From contig NZ_JOAK01000023.1 of the NCBI RefSeq assembly GCF_000720455.1, positions 1 through 64,000 on the forward strand: DNA of 64,000 nt, written 5' to 3'. Positions within the stretch are counted from its first letter, which is position 1; every line of letters starts with the position of its first letter. Below, piece after piece: positions 42,512-51,694 of the stretch. A program made the translations under genes and the position numbers. Under the pieces are notes generated by a model. The model ran no database searches, had not been told where the DNA came from, and saw nothing but the letters and a program-made list of their open reading frames with translations. The stretch is from Streptomyces virginiae (GTDB taxonomy: Bacteria > Actinomycetota > Actinomycetes > Streptomycetales > Streptomycetaceae).

Positions 42512-42805
42512 CTACTTTGCGGACACGGCCTGGGTGTTGGCCAGCAGGCGGTGGCGCTCGTCGGGGGTGAGACCGCCGCGCACACCGTGGAGGACCCGGT
42601 CGGCGAGGGCGTGGCGGCGGCACGGGAGACGGACCGGGCAGCGGTGGCAGACGGCCTTGGCGGCCTCTTCGCGCTCCCGGGCGGCCTCGGCCCGCTCGTT
42701 CGCGCCCCGCTCGAAGACCTCCCGTTCCCCGGAGCGGCACGGTCCGTCGAGCGGCGCGTCGTGTCGGGGGTCGAGGAGTACGTCGGTACGGGAGTCGTGG
42801 GTCAC
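42512..42805 (-). CDS. WhiB family protein with altered turn motif
   Basis: This 97-residue Wbl protein has cluster cysteines C23, C53, C56 and C62, spaced exactly as in the WhiB protein at 10288. The usual sigma-contacting turn G-[VI]-W-G-G is here HGVRGGLTPDER: the Trp is replaced by Arg. The central region is very acidic and charged (ANERAEAAREREEAAK). The GTG start has GGAAGGAAA upstream. It would bind a [4Fe-4S] cluster; loss of the Trp may change or weaken sigma-factor contact (inference). Confidence 0.9.
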   Translation of the reverse strand: MTHDSRTDVLLDPRHDAPLDGPCRSGEREVFERGANERAEAAREREEAAKAVCHRCPVRLPCRRHALADRVLHGVRGGLTPDERHRLLANTQAVSAK

Positions 42806-42931
42806 GCCCGGTTTCCTTCCAGCAGGGGCGGCCCGCCGTGAACCGCCTGTTCCGCTCGTATCACCGCAACCCGCGGGTCCATGCGTCGTCGGGCCGGCAC
42901 CGCCGGCGGCCGGCAGCGGTCGTTACCGGCC

Positions 42932-42959
42932 CCGCAGGCCGTAGACCTGCGGTTTCTTT
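42932..42959 (+). terminator. Terminator-like hairpin with T-rich tail, upstream of the DUF4328 gene
   Basis: A perfect seven-base stem CCGCAGG / CCTGCGG with a seven-base loop is followed by TTTCTTT. This is the best intrinsic-terminator shape in the window. No plus-strand gene ends before it, so it may be an attenuator in the leader of the gene at 43051 or end a small RNA starting after about 42806. Confidence 0.5.
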
Positions 42960-43050
42960 GTGGACGGGCGGGTTCTCATTGCCGTACTTTTCCTCTGCGC
43001 GCTCATCCCCGGGCGCCTGCGTACCGTGCCCGTGGGGGGTTCACACCGTC

Positions 43051-43737
43051 ATGTCCTCGTCCCGTCCCGACGTTCTCCGCCCTCGTCCGCCGCTCGCCCA
43101 TCCGGCCCCGAGTCCCGGACGTGCTCTGCTCGGAGTGCTGCACGCCGTGCTGACGGCGGCCGCGGCAGGCGACGCCGTCTCCCTGTACGCCGGTTTCCGG
43201 GCACACTCCGCGGTGGAGGGAGACGACGAGTTCGCCTACATCTCCGAGGACCGGTGGGCGGCCCTGGACACGATGTTCGCCAGGGTGGAGCAGGTCCAGC
43301 TGCTCATCGTGCTCGCGTGCGCGGCCGTCTTCATCACCTGGTTCCACCGCGTCCGGCAGCGGGCCGGCACGCTGGCGCCCACCGGGTTCCGCCGGGGGCC
43401 GGGCTGGGCGATCGGGGGCTGGTTCGTTCCGGTGGCCTGCCTCTGGTTGCCGTACCGGATCGCCAACGAGGCCTGGACGGTCGGTCTGCGGGGCGCCAAG
43501 GGCCCCTTCTGGCCGCTGAACCTCTGGTGGGCGTCGTTCGCCGGCTCGATCCTGCTGGGCCGGTACGCGAGCGTGGGCTACCGGCGGGCCGAAGACCTCG
43601 GTCCCTTCCTCGACGCGGTGACCGTGGGCATGGTGGCCGATGCACTGAGCATCGTCGCGGCGGGCGCGGCCATGTTCTTCGCCGCTCGCCTGACCCGCAT
43701 GCTCGACGACGAAGGGACCCCGTCCGGCCGCCGGTGA
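43051..43737 (+). CDS. DUF4328 family membrane protein
   Basis: This 228-residue protein matches DUF4328: five hydrophobic segments and the characteristic RRGPGWAIGGWFVPVACLWL followed by PYRIANEAWTVG. Family function is unknown. The N-terminal 25 residues are Pro/Arg-rich and cytoplasmic. A terminator-like hairpin lies about 90 bases upstream. It converges with the gene at 43746. Confidence 0.85.
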   Translation: MSSSRPDVLRPRPPLAHPAPSPGRALLGVLHAVLTAAAAGDAVSLYAGFRAHSAVEGDDEFAYISEDRWAALDTMFARVEQVQLLIVLACAAVFITWFHRVRQRAGTLAPTGFRRGPGWAIGGWFVPVACLWLPYRIANEAWTVGLRGAKGPFWPLNLWWASFAGSILLGRYASVGYRRAEDLGPFLDAVTVGMVADALSIVAAGAAMFFAARLTRMLDDEGTPSGRR

Positions 43738-43745
43738 GCCGGGAC

Positions 43746-44213
43746 TCACAGCCGCCAGTACGTACCCGCACGGGAATCGACGTGCACCACGTGCCGGCCG
43801 ACGCGGACCACGTGGTGGTCGGGGCCGGACCAGGAGCCGGTGACACCGTCCGCACCGGGCAGCGGGGTCCAGATCTCCAGGAAGGTGCCGCCGTCCGGGT
43901 TGGTGCCCCACTCGACGAGGTTCTCGCCGTCCCGGCGGAGCGTGCCGGTGTCGTCGCCGGGCTCGCCCGTGAGGTGGTGGAAGCGCACCTGGGAGCCGTC
44001 GAAGGAGGTCGTACCGGCGAAGCCGCGGCTGTCGGCGTAGTACGACCCGGCCTGCAGCCACACCACTTCGGTGCCCCGGTCCTCGACGAGCGGCCCGCCG
44101 TTGCGGCTGATCCCCCGCCGCAACCAGGCGCCGCGCTCGGGTACCGGGACGCCCCGGACCTCACCCGCCGGCTCCGGCTCAGGCCCAGGCTCAGGCACGG
44201 TCGTCGGTGGCAC
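43746..44213 (-). CDS. Hypothetical protein overlapping ohr
   Basis: This 155-residue protein has a Pro/Glu-rich N-terminus and a beta-rich body (GGPLVEDRGTEVVWLQAGSY, FAGTTSFDGSQVRFHHLTG, GDDTGTLRRDGENLVEWGTN). It resembles small lipocalin-like or HutD-like beta proteins, but no family is certain. The GTG start at 44213 lies inside the last 23 bases of ohr, so translation is probably coupled; a later start near residue 20 is also possible. Confidence 0.68.
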   Translation of the reverse strand: MPPTTVPEPGPEPEPAGEVRGVPVPERGAWLRRGISRNGGPLVEDRGTEVVWLQAGSYYADSRGFAGTTSFDGSQVRFHHLTGEPGDDTGTLRRDGENLVEWGTNPDGGTFLEIWTPLPGADGVTGSWSGPDHHVVRVGRHVVHVDSRAGTYWRL

Positions 44214-44658
44214 GGTCGCCGGTGGCCGGGTCGTCCACCGCCAGGAGCGTCAGCGGTACGTTGCCCCGTACCGCCTGCGAGTACGGGCAGACCGCGTCCG
44301 CCCGGTGCAGCAGCGGCTGGAGGTCCGCCGCCCGCCACCCCGGCAGGCTGACGGTGATGGCCACCGCGAGGCCGTAGCCCGCGGGCGTGTCCGTCGTACC
44401 GAGCTCCACCTCGCAGGCCACCCGCGCGGCGGAGGCGTCCGCCCCGAACTCGGCGGCGACTTCCGCGAACGCGGAGGTGAAGCAGGCCGCGAAACCTGCC
44501 GCGAACAGCTGCTCGGGGTTGGTGGTGCCGGGCACCTTCTTGCGCGGCGGCGCGAGACGGACGTCCAGGCGCCCGTCGTCCGTGCGTACGGATCCGGTAC
44601 GTCCCCCGGCTGCGTGCGCGGTCGTCCGGTACAGGCTGCGGGTGAGTGGCACGGTCAT
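44191..44658 (-). CDS. ohr: Organic hydroperoxide resistance protein (Ohr/OsmC family)
   Basis: This 155-residue peroxidase reduces organic hydroperoxides with a pair of active-site cysteines: C59 in GFAACFTSAF and C124 in AVCPYSQAV. R20 in GGRTGSVRTDDGRL is the conserved Arg that polarises the first cysteine. The last 16 residues are a charged tail that overlaps the next gene. A possible promoter (TAGATT near 44800 on the minus strand) would give a leader of about 140 bases. The 261 bases upstream contain no gene. Confidence 0.9.
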   Translation of the reverse strand: MTVPLTRSLYRTTAHAAGGRTGSVRTDDGRLDVRLAPPRKKVPGTTNPEQLFAAGFAACFTSAFAEVAAEFGADASAARVACEVELGTTDTPAGYGLAVAITVSLPGWRAADLQPLLHRADAVCPYSQAVRGNVPLTLLAVDDPATGDRATDDRA

Positions 44659-44919
44659 GGCGTTCGGCCCATCTTGCTCGACGAGGACGCTGCCCGGGAG
44701 CGGACAGCGGATGGTGCCGCTGGTGCGGCACCTCGCGCGTCGTCGTGCGTAACCGGGTACGGCGCATCTCGTCCGGGGCCTGGGATCCGGCCGCCGGACA
44801 ATCTAGCACCGGGCCCGGTCGGCCGGGGTCCCGCCGGGGGTGGAGTTCCTCACCCTCACCCTCCCCCGTCCCGGTCCCGTTCCGAGCCCGGTTCCGCTCC
44901 CCCGCCCGTCGCCGCTCCG

Positions 44920-45954
44920 TCATCCGGTCCCGTCGCGGGCCTGGGAGGCGGGCCGGTGCCGGCTGCGGTACGCGCCCGGGGGCATGCCCTCCCACCGGGT
45001 GAAGGCTCGGACCAGGGCCGTGGCGCCGCTCAGGCCGATGAGCGGGGCGATCCGGTCCAGGGGCAGGGCCGTGGTCTCCAGCAGCCGCCTGGCCCGGCCG
45101 TGGCGGGCGGTGTCGAGGAGTGCGCGCCACGAGGTGCCCTCCGCGTGCAGGGCCCTGCGCAGGGTCCGGACGCTGAGGTTGAGCTGCCGGGCGGGGCCTT
45201 CGGGGCCCGCGTCCCCGAGCGCGGCGTGCTCCAGCCACTGCCGGACGCTCTCTGCCGCGGTCGGGGCCGCCGCGGACAGCTGGTGCAGGAGGCGGTCGGC
45301 GTAGGCACGGTGCAGGCCGTTGAGCGCCGGATCGTAGAGGGGCCGGCGCCTTTCGAGGTCCTCGCCGGCGACCGTGATCGCGTTCTCCGGGGCGTCGAAG
45401 GTGACGGGGCAGCCGAAGACGCGGGCGTACGGCTCGGCCGCGCCCGCCCGGGGGTGGGCGAACGACACGGCCAGCGGCGTCCAGTCGTCGCCCGCGATCC
45501 AGCGGGCCGCCCGCACCATGCTGCTGACGACCGCTTCCACCTGCTGGGGGTGCATGGCGGGCGGGCCGACGGTCGGCCGGTAGCAGATGCGGCCGGCGGC
45601 GCCCAGGCGTCGCAGGGTCACCGTGCCCGCCTGGCTCACCAGGGGGTGGTAGCGCTCGGCTGCCCGCGCGGCGTCCGCGAGGCTGGCGCAGGTGAGGATC
45701 AGGTGGCCGAGGATGTGCAGGCCGTCGGGCCGCATGCGGTCGCCGACGAGGAGCCCGGTGTGCGGGCCGGCGTCCCGGGCTGCCAGCACCTCGTCCCACA
45801 GGGCGCGCATCTCGCCGTAGTCCAGCCGGTCCGTGGGCATGGCCCGGGAGTCGGCCCCGCCGGTTCCTGCCTCGGCCGTCGCGCTCAGGACCGCGAGGGC
45901 GTACGAGGCGTTGACGGAGGGTCCCGTGACGGTAGGGGGCTCGACGGTGGACAC
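44920..45954 (-). CDS. AraC family transcriptional regulator (arabinose-binding-like N-terminal domain)
   Basis: This 344-residue regulator has the N-terminal ligand domain of the PF12625 group (LGHLILTCASLADAARAAER) and a C-terminal AraC DNA-binding domain with two helix-turn-helix motifs: LNLSVRTLRRALHAEGTSWR, then RIAPLIGLSGATALVRAF and FTRWEGMPPGAYRSRH. It is divergent from the DJ-1/PfpI gene at 46195, and the region between holds two pairs of GTCAA direct repeats, the usual AraC operator form. The GTG at 45954 lies just past the first repeat, so autoregulation is likely. Confidence 0.9.
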   Translation of the reverse strand: MSTVEPPTVTGPSVNASYALAVLSATAEAGTGGADSRAMPTDRLDYGEMRALWDEVLAARDAGPHTGLLVGDRMRPDGLHILGHLILTCASLADAARAAERYHPLVSQAGTVTLRRLGAAGRICYRPTVGPPAMHPQQVEAVVSSMVRAARWIAGDDWTPLAVSFAHPRAGAAEPYARVFGCPVTFDAPENAITVAGEDLERRRPLYDPALNGLHRAYADRLLHQLSAAAPTAAESVRQWLEHAALGDAGPEGPARQLNLSVRTLRRALHAEGTSWRALLDTARHGRARRLLETTALPLDRIAPLIGLSGATALVRAFTRWEGMPPGAYRSRHRPASQARDGTG

Positions 45955-45962
45955 GGCCGTCA

Positions 45963-46072
45963 GTCAATGCGGACCCGCCACCCCCGTCAATAGCGTCCGC
46001 GGGACGGCCGCCCGCGGGGAGGGGCGGCGGGGTGCGGGTCCGGGGAGTCAACGCCTTGGCCGTCGGGGTCAA
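45963..46072. promoter_or_regulatory. Two pairs of GTCAA direct repeats, candidate AraC-family operators
   Basis: GTCAA starts at 45963 and 45986 (23 bases apart) and again at 46047 and 46068 (21 bases apart). Direct repeats two turns apart are how one AraC-type protein contacts DNA. One pair abuts the regulator gene and the other faces the DJ-1/PfpI gene. Confidence 0.5.
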
Positions 46073-46194
46073 TGACGGTGCCGCGGGCCGCTCCTAGGCT
46101 CGTCCTTCGGACACCGAGGAGGTCAGGGGGTCGGGCCCCCGGGCCGCGGAAGCGAACGTGCTGCCCTGATCACCACCGCTCAGAGGAGTACGCC

Positions 46195-46969
46195 GTGATT
46201 CTCTTCCTGCTCCCGGCAGGCGACTACGACCCCACCGAGGCGGCGGTGCCCTGGGCCGCCCTGCGGGACGCCGGCTTCGAGGTGCGGTTCGCGACTCCCG
46301 ACGGGAAGGTCGCGCTCGCCGATCCCCGGCTCACCGACCTCGGCTTTCTCCTGGCTGTCGCCCTGGCTGATGACCCGCCGCGCCGAGCTGGCCGCCTACC
46401 GGCGCCTCACCGAGGACCCTGCCTTCCTCGCCCCTCTCGCGTACGCCGACGTCGACCCGGCCGGCATCACCGGTCTCTTCGTACCGGGCGGCCACGCCCC
46501 GCGCATGCGGACACTGCTCGAAGACGCCACCGCCCAGCAGCTGTTCGCCCGGGCCTTCACCCAGGGGCTGCCGGTGGGGGCCGTCTGCCACGGGGTGCTG
46601 CTCGCCGCCCGTGCCCAGGATCCCGCCACCGGACGCTCGGTCCTCCACGGCCGCCGCACGACGGCTCTGACGACCCTGCTGGAGCTGACGGGGTGGAACC
46701 TCACCCGGCTCTGGCTGGGGCGCTACTACCGGACGTACCGCGCCACCGTGCAGCAGGAGGTCACCGCGGCGCTCGCCGATCCGCGCCACTTCCTCGCGGG
46801 CCCGCCGCTGCCCGTGCGCGACACCGCCGCCCGGCCCGGACGCGGCTTCACCGTCACCGACGGCAACTACGTCTCGGCGCGGTGGCCCGGTGACTGCCAC
46901 CGCCTCGCGGCGGACTACCTGGCCCTGGTCCGTGCCCGTTCGGCGGGAGCGGTGGACCGCCCGGTGTGA
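46195..46969 (+). pseudogene. DJ-1/PfpI family protein gene with a frameshift
   Basis: From GTG 46195 (GAGGAG upstream) the frame gives VILFLLPAGDYDPTEAAVPW and continues to LADPRLTDLGF, the N-terminal strand-helix-strand of the DJ-1/PfpI fold. The remaining 205 residues are in another frame: SPWLMTRRAELAAYRRL, then FVPGGHAPRMRTL and the nucleophile elbow LPVGAVCHGVLLAARAQ. The switch lies between about 46342 and 46362. Restored, it would be a protein of about 258 residues. Relatives are glyoxalase III, proteases or chaperones. The divergent AraC regulator probably controls it. Confidence 0.72.
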
Positions 46970-47054
46970 CCCCCGCGACCGCGCGGGCGGCGGCGTCCGG
47001 GGCCGAGGAAGACCATCTCCGCAGTGTCGTGAACGCCTCGTGAAAGGGATGGGG

Positions 47055-49196
47055 ATGAACCGACGAAGAGCCTTGGGACGGAGCCGGTACCTGCTGATCG
47101 GCCTGGTCCTCGCATTGGTGACGCTGGCCCTCGGGCCCGCGGCGGCCGCCGGCGCGCCCGCCGGGCCCAAGTGGTGGGAGCCCGTGGCGCGCCCGGCCCC
47201 GGACTCGCAGGTCGACGTCACCGGGGAGCCGTTCACCGGGACCGACGCGCGGGGCCGCGTGCGCGGATACGTGGACGCGCACGTCCACCTGATGTCCGAC
47301 GAGGGCTTCGGAGGACGGCTGGTCTGCGGAGAGGTCTTCTCCCCGGCGGGGGTGGCCGACGCGCTGAAGGACTGCCCCGAGCACTACCCGAACGGCGTCC
47401 TCGCCCTCTTCGACATGATCACCAAGGGTGGTGACGGGCGGCACGACCCGAACGGCTGGCCGACGTTCCGCGACTGGCCGGCCCATGACTCGGCCACCCA
47501 CCAGCAGACGTACTACGCCTGGGTGGAGCGGGCCTGGCGGGGCGGGCAGCGGGTCCTGGTGAACGACATGGTCACCAACGGGGTCATCTGCTCGCTGTAC
47601 TTCTTCAAGGACCGCGGCTGCGACGAGATGACCGCGATCCGGCTCCAGATCCAGAAGACGTACGAACTCCAGGCCTACGTGGACGCCATGTACGGCGGCC
47701 CGGGCAAGGGCTGGTTCCGGGTCGTCACCGACCCCGAGCAGGCGCGCGAGGTCGTCCGGGAGGGCAAGCTGGCCGTCGTCCTCGGGGTGGAGACCTCCGA
47801 ACCGTTCGGCTGCAAGCAGGTGCTGGACAGCGCCCGCTGCACCATGGACGACATCGACCGGGGCCTCGACGAACTGCACCGCCTGGGCGTGCGCAGCATG
47901 TTCCTGTGCCACAAGTTCGACAACGCCCTGTGCGGCGTACGGTTCGACTCGGGCACCCAGGGCATGGCCGTCAACGCGGGCCAGTTCCTGTCGACGGGCA
48001 CCTTCTGGAGCACGGAGCCGTGCGCGGGGCCCGAGCACGACAATCCGATCGGCTTCGGGCTCGCCGCGGGAGCGGCCGAGCCCGCCGGGACCTCCCGGGC
48101 GGGGGCGGCGCAGGCGGGGACGACGCAGGCGGTGGAGACGGAGGCGGCGGCCGAGGCCCGGGTCCGCGGCGCCCTGCCGGAAGGCGTCGAGCTCCCGGAG
48201 TACGGCGGCGCCTCCCTCCGGGCGGCGCAGTGCAACCGCCGGGGTCTGACCGCGCTGGGCGAGTACGCGGTGCTGGGCATGACGAAGCGCGGCATGATGC
48301 TGGAGATCGACCACATGAGCGTCAAGGCGGCGAACCAGGCGCTGCGCGTGCTCGAGGCGGAGCGCTACCCGGGTGTCCTGTCCACGCACGGCTGGATGGA
48401 CGAGAACTGGACCGAACGGGTCTACCGCCTGGGCGGGTTCATCACGGGCCACATGTTCGAGGCCCCCGCGTTCGCCGCCGAGGCGCGTGAACACGCCGCC
48501 CTGCGCGCCCGGTACGGCGCCGGGTACGGCATCGGCACCGACATGAACGGCTTCGCCTGGCTGCCCGGTCCGAGGGCGGCGGCCGGCGATCAGGTCCGCT
48601 ATCCCTTCCGCAGTCCGGACGGCGGCTCGCTCCTCGACCGGCAGGTCACCGGCTCACGCGTGTGGGACGTCAACACGGACGGCGGCGGCGCCCACTACGG
48701 CCTCGTTCCGGACTGGATCGAGGACATCCGGGTCACCGGGGGCCAGGACGTGGTGGACGAGCTCATGCAGGGTGCCGAGGGCTATCTGCGCACGTGGGGG
48801 CGCGCCCACGGCCACACCACCCCGTACGCGCCCCTGGTGCGCGGCTACCGCCCGCACGCCGGGCACCTGGCCTCCTCACGGCCGCTGCCCGCCGGCTTCA
48901 CCCCCGAGGCGGTCTGGAAGGTGCTGCGGGACCCGGCGCCGGGCACGGTCCGGCTCTACGAGTGCAGGGCGGCGAACCACTCGCTGCTGACCCCCGATCC
49001 GGGATGCGAGGGCCAGCAGCCCCTCGGCGCGGTCGGGTACGTCCACACGAAGGCGGTGCCGGGCTCGGTACCCCTCTACCGGTGCTACGTACCGTCCGTC
49101 TTCGACCACTTCGTCTCCGACCGCGCCAACTGCGAGGGGCCCTACTCGCGGGAGGGTCTGCTCGGTTACGTCATGCCGGTGGCGGCGGCGCCGTAG
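47055..49196 (+). CDS. Secreted dipeptidase/amidohydrolase-like protein with DUF5648-type C-terminus
   Basis: This 713-residue protein has a signal peptide ([20 protein letters not shown]) and a metal-dependent TIM-barrel domain. Metal-site candidates are [17 protein letters not shown] (H-x-H), the Glu in [39 protein letters not shown] and [15 protein letters not shown], in the order of renal-dipeptidase-like (M19) enzymes. An Ala/Glu-rich insertion lies near 335-370. The last 80 residues carry two DUF5648-like units ([38 protein letters not shown]). ATG 47055 is chosen over 47049 for ribosome-binding-site spacing. Likely extracellular hydrolase; substrate unknown. Confidence 0.85.
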   Translation: MNRRRALGRSRYLLIGLVLALVTLALGPAAAAGAPAGPKWWEPVARPAPDSQVDVTGEPFTGTDARGRVRGYVDAHVHLMSDEGFGGRLVCGEVFSPAGVADALKDCPEHYPNGVLALFDMITKGGDGRHDPNGWPTFRDWPAHDSATHQQTYYAWVERAWRGGQRVLVNDMVTNGVICSLYFFKDRGCDEMTAIRLQIQKTYELQAYVDAMYGGPGKGWFRVVTDPEQAREVVREGKLAVVLGVETSEPFGCKQVLDSARCTMDDIDRGLDELHRLGVRSMFLCHKFDNALCGVRFDSGTQGMAVNAGQFLSTGTFWSTEPCAGPEHDNPIGFGLAAGAAEPAGTSRAGAAQAGTTQAVETEAAAEARVRGALPEGVELPEYGGASLRAAQCNRRGLTALGEYAVLGMTKRGMMLEIDHMSVKAANQALRVLEAERYPGVLSTHGWMDENWTERVYRLGGFITGHMFEAPAFAAEAREHAALRARYGAGYGIGTDMNGFAWLPGPRAAAGDQVRYPFRSPDGGSLLDRQVTGSRVWDVNTDGGGAHYGLVPDWIEDIRVTGGQDVVDELMQGAEGYLRTWGRAHGHTTPYAPLVRGYRPHAGHLASSRPLPAGFTPEAVWKVLRDPAPGTVRLYECRAANHSLLTPDPGCEGQQPLGAVGYVHTKAVPGSVPLYRCYVPSVFDHFVSDRANCEGPYSREGLLGYVMPVAAAP

Positions 49197-49205
49197 CGGC
49201 GGACC

Positions 49206-49239
49206 AGGTGCCCCCGGCTCGTGCGGCCCGGGGGCACCT
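49206..49239 (+). terminator. Strong hairpin terminator after the secreted hydrolase gene
   Basis: A perfect 12-base stem (AGGTGCCCCCGG / CCGGGGGCACCT) with a 10-base loop begins ten bases past the stop at 49196. No T-run follows. Confidence 0.72.
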
Positions 49240-49355
49240 CGCCGGAGTCGGCCGCCGCGGCCGTCCGGAGGCGGCCGTTCGGGGGATCCGAGGACCTGAC
49301 GCGCCCCTACCCGGCCGACCGCGGGCACCTCTTCACACAACGAAAGAGGTGCACG

Positions 49356-49703
49356 ATGCCGCTCTACCTGTCCAGGTTCAGCTACACGCCGGAGACGTGG
49401 GCACGGCTGATGAGCCGTCCCGAGGACCGTACGACGGCCGCCAGGTCCTACATCGAGTCCGTCGGCGGCAAGCTGCACGGCTTCTGGTACGCCTTCGGCA
49501 CCCATGACGGATACAACCTGTGGGAGGCCCCCGACAACGTGTCCATGGCCTCGGTCGCCCTGGCGATCAGCGGGGGCGGGGCGCTCAGCTCGTTCGAGAC
49601 GACCGTGCTGCTCACCATCGACGAAACACTGGACGCCCTGCGCAACGCCGAGCAGATCCGCTACCGGGCTCCCGGCACGGCAGCAGCAGGACCACCGGCC
49701 TGA
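49356..49703 (+). CDS. GYD domain-containing protein
   Basis: This 115-residue ferredoxin-like alpha/beta protein contains the GYD signature: YLSRFSYTPETWARLMSRPE at the start and KLHGFWYAFGTHDGYNLWEA with the G-Y-D/N turn in the middle. Family function is unknown; members are often dimeric small enzymes or ligand-binding proteins. GAAAGAGGTG precedes the ATG. It converges on the TetR gene at 49719. Confidence 0.87.
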   Translation: MPLYLSRFSYTPETWARLMSRPEDRTTAARSYIESVGGKLHGFWYAFGTHDGYNLWEAPDNVSMASVALAISGGGALSSFETTVLLTIDETLDALRNAEQIRYRAPGTAAAGPPA

Positions 49704-49718
49704 TCGGCAGGACTCGAC

Positions 49719-50291
49719 CTAGCCGCCGAGGACGTTGTCGACGTGGGCGGCGAGCGCGGAGCGCAGGCCTTCGGGGGACATCCTCTGTTCGTCGATCAGG
49801 TGTGCGACGAGGTCGGCGCGGATCGTGGCCAGCAGTGCGTGGGCGGTGAAGTCCGGGTCGTGGACGCCGGGGACCCGGTCGAGCGCCGCCCGCAGCGTTT
49901 CGTGCCACCAGCCGTAGTGCTCGGCCTGGTACGGGCTGCTGAGCCCGGCGTCCTCGGCGGCCGCCATGAGGTTCCGGTTCTCGATCTTGAAGGTCAGCGA
50001 GGTGTCGAGGAGGGCCAGCACCCGCTGCCGCGGTGCGCTGCCCGTTGCCTCCTGCACCTCACGCACCGTGCGCTGCAGCGGTTCGAGGCGGGAGGTGATC
50101 ACGGCGGCGATCAGGCCGGCGCGGTCGCCGAAGCGGCGGAAGAGGGTCCCCTTGCCCACGCCCGCGGCAGCGGCGATGTCGTCCATCGAGACGCTGTGGG
50201 GGCTGCTGCTGGCGGCGAAGAGGGCGTCGGCGGCCGCCAGGACGGCTTCCCGGTTGCGCTGGGCGTCGGCGCGTTCCGTTGGTCGGGCCAC
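49719..50291 (-). CDS. TetR family transcriptional regulator
   Basis: This 190-residue repressor has an N-terminal helix-turn-helix (SMDDIAAAAGVGKGTLFRRF, about 35-54) and a helical ligand-binding domain. The GTG start at 50291 has AGGAGG upstream. It is the third gene of a SnoaL / NmrA / TetR run (59-base gap) and probably represses the operon promoter at 51723-51751, which carries two related palindromic sites. Confidence 0.9.
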   Translation of the reverse strand: MARPTERADAQRNREAVLAAADALFAASSSPHSVSMDDIAAAAGVGKGTLFRRFGDRAGLIAAVITSRLEPLQRTVREVQEATGSAPRQRVLALLDTSLTFKIENRNLMAAAEDAGLSSPYQAEHYGWWHETLRAALDRVPGVHDPDFTAHALLATIRADLVAHLIDEQRMSPEGLRSALAAHVDNVLGG

Positions 50292-50350
50292 GTGTCCTCC
50301 TTGGTCTACGGCCTCTCCGGCCCCGGGGAATGATATTCGGCCGGGTCGTG

Positions 50351-51220
50351 TCAGCGGTTCGCGCCCGAGCGCAGCTCCCGTTCGACGAAGGCCCGCAGGC
50401 TGCCGGGGGGCCGGCCGGTGAGGCGCTCCACGGTGTCCGAGGTACGGTCCTCGGCCCCGTCGGCGATGGCACGGTCCATCCGGGCCAGCATCGTGGCGAA
50501 CTCCATCGGTATCTCCGCCGCCCACCGGTCGCGCAGTTCCTCGAAGGTCAGCTGCCGGTGTACGACGGGCCGCCCGGTGACATCGGTGATGACCGCGGCG
50601 ACGTCGGCGTAGCTCAGCGCCTGCGGCCCGGTGAGGATCAGGTCGGTGTCGGGGGCCCGTCCGTCGGTCAGGGCGCGTACGGCGACGGCGGCGATGTCCT
50701 CGGCGTCGACGAATCCGACGCGGCCGTCTCCCGCGGCCGTGAAGATGGCACCGTCCTCGCGGATGGTGCGTGCGTGGGGGGCGGGATCGGCGAAGTTCTG
50801 CATGAACCAGGAGGGCCGCAGCACGGCCCACTCCTCGAACAGGCCGGGCAGTTGTTCGTGGACCCGGCCCACCGCAGGGCCGCCCGCGGGGATCGCGGAG
50901 GAGCTGAGGAGCACCGCGCGGCGTACGCCTGCCGTGCGGGCCCGGTGGAGGAAGGGCAGCATGACGGCGGCCGGATCCGGTGAGCCGGTGGGCGGGATCA
51001 GGTAGGCGCGGTCGACGCCGTCCAGGGCTTCGGCCCAGGTCACGGGCTCGTTCCAGTCGAAGCGGACGGCCTGGGCGCCCGTGTGCGGGGTGGCGGTCCG
51101 GCCGGCCGCTTTCACGCGCCGGCCCTCGGCGAGCAGTCCGGCGGTGACGCGGCGGCCGGTGGTGCCGGTGGCCCCGATCACCAGGGTGGCGGGGGCGGTG
51201 GTGGTGGGGGTGCTCGTCAT
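50351..51220 (-). CDS. NmrA-like NAD(P)-binding oxidoreductase
   Basis: This 289-residue atypical short-chain dehydrogenase has the glycine-rich ATLVIGATGTTGRRVTAGLL motif (about 11-30), a typical Rossmann continuation and the NmrA-type block VLRPSWFMQNFADPAPHART. There is no Tyr-x-x-x-Lys pair, so it may be a redox sensor or a reductase of the quinone-reductase-2/NmrA type. ATG 51220 overlaps the stop of the SnoaL gene by four bases. Confidence 0.88.
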   Translation of the reverse strand: MTSTPTTTAPATLVIGATGTTGRRVTAGLLAEGRRVKAAGRTATPHTGAQAVRFDWNEPVTWAEALDGVDRAYLIPPTGSPDPAAVMLPFLHRARTAGVRRAVLLSSSAIPAGGPAVGRVHEQLPGLFEEWAVLRPSWFMQNFADPAPHARTIREDGAIFTAAGDGRVGFVDAEDIAAVAVRALTDGRAPDTDLILTGPQALSYADVAAVITDVTGRPVVHRQLTFEELRDRWAAEIPMEFATMLARMDRAIADGAEDRTSDTVERLTGRPPGSLRAFVERELRSGANR

Positions 51221-51642
51221 CGGTTCGCTCCGGTGAAGTCGGCGCCGGGCAGGGATGCGGCGAGCGGGTTCCAGTAGTCGCGGTAGGAGGTGATGAGGCC
51301 GTCCTCGACCGTGACCACGGCGATGTAGGTCATGTCGTAGGGGGTGTCTGTCTGCACCAGGCGGCCGACTCCGCGCATCTCGACCACGATCGTTTCGGGG
51401 ACGGTGGTCTGATGGATCTTCACATCGGGGAAGTCGTGCAGGTCCACGTGGTCGGGGTAGTGGCGCATGTACTCGCCGACCGCGGCTTTGCCGTCGAGGC
51501 GCGAGGGCATGCCTTCGGGGGCGAAGGGGAATTCGAGGACGCCGTCGGTGGACCACAGGTCGACCCAGGCGGGTATGTCCTTCTCCAACAGCAGTTCCAG
51601 GCCGTGGCGGTACAGCTCCGCGGCCGTCATGGGGATCGTCAT
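51217..51642 (-). CDS. SnoaL-like nuclear transport factor 2 fold protein
   Basis: This 141-residue cone-shaped alpha+beta barrel protein shows MTAAELYRHGLELLLEKDIP, WVDLWSTDGVLEFPFAPEGM and the C-terminal TYIAVVTVEDGLITSYRDYW, all typical of SnoaL/ketosteroid-isomerase-like proteins. It may bind or isomerise a small hydrophobic molecule. First gene of the operon with NmrA and TetR. ATG 51642 has GGAAG upstream. Confidence 0.87.
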   Translation of the reverse strand: MTIPMTAAELYRHGLELLLEKDIPAWVDLWSTDGVLEFPFAPEGMPSRLDGKAAVGEYMRHYPDHVDLHDFPDVKIHQTTVPETIVVEMRGVGRLVQTDTPYDMTYIAVVTVEDGLITSYRDYWNPLAASLPGADFTGANR

Positions 51643-51694
51643 GGTCCGGGCTTCCGATCTGCTCGCACTGGGGACGGGCGCACGCCCGCCTGAC

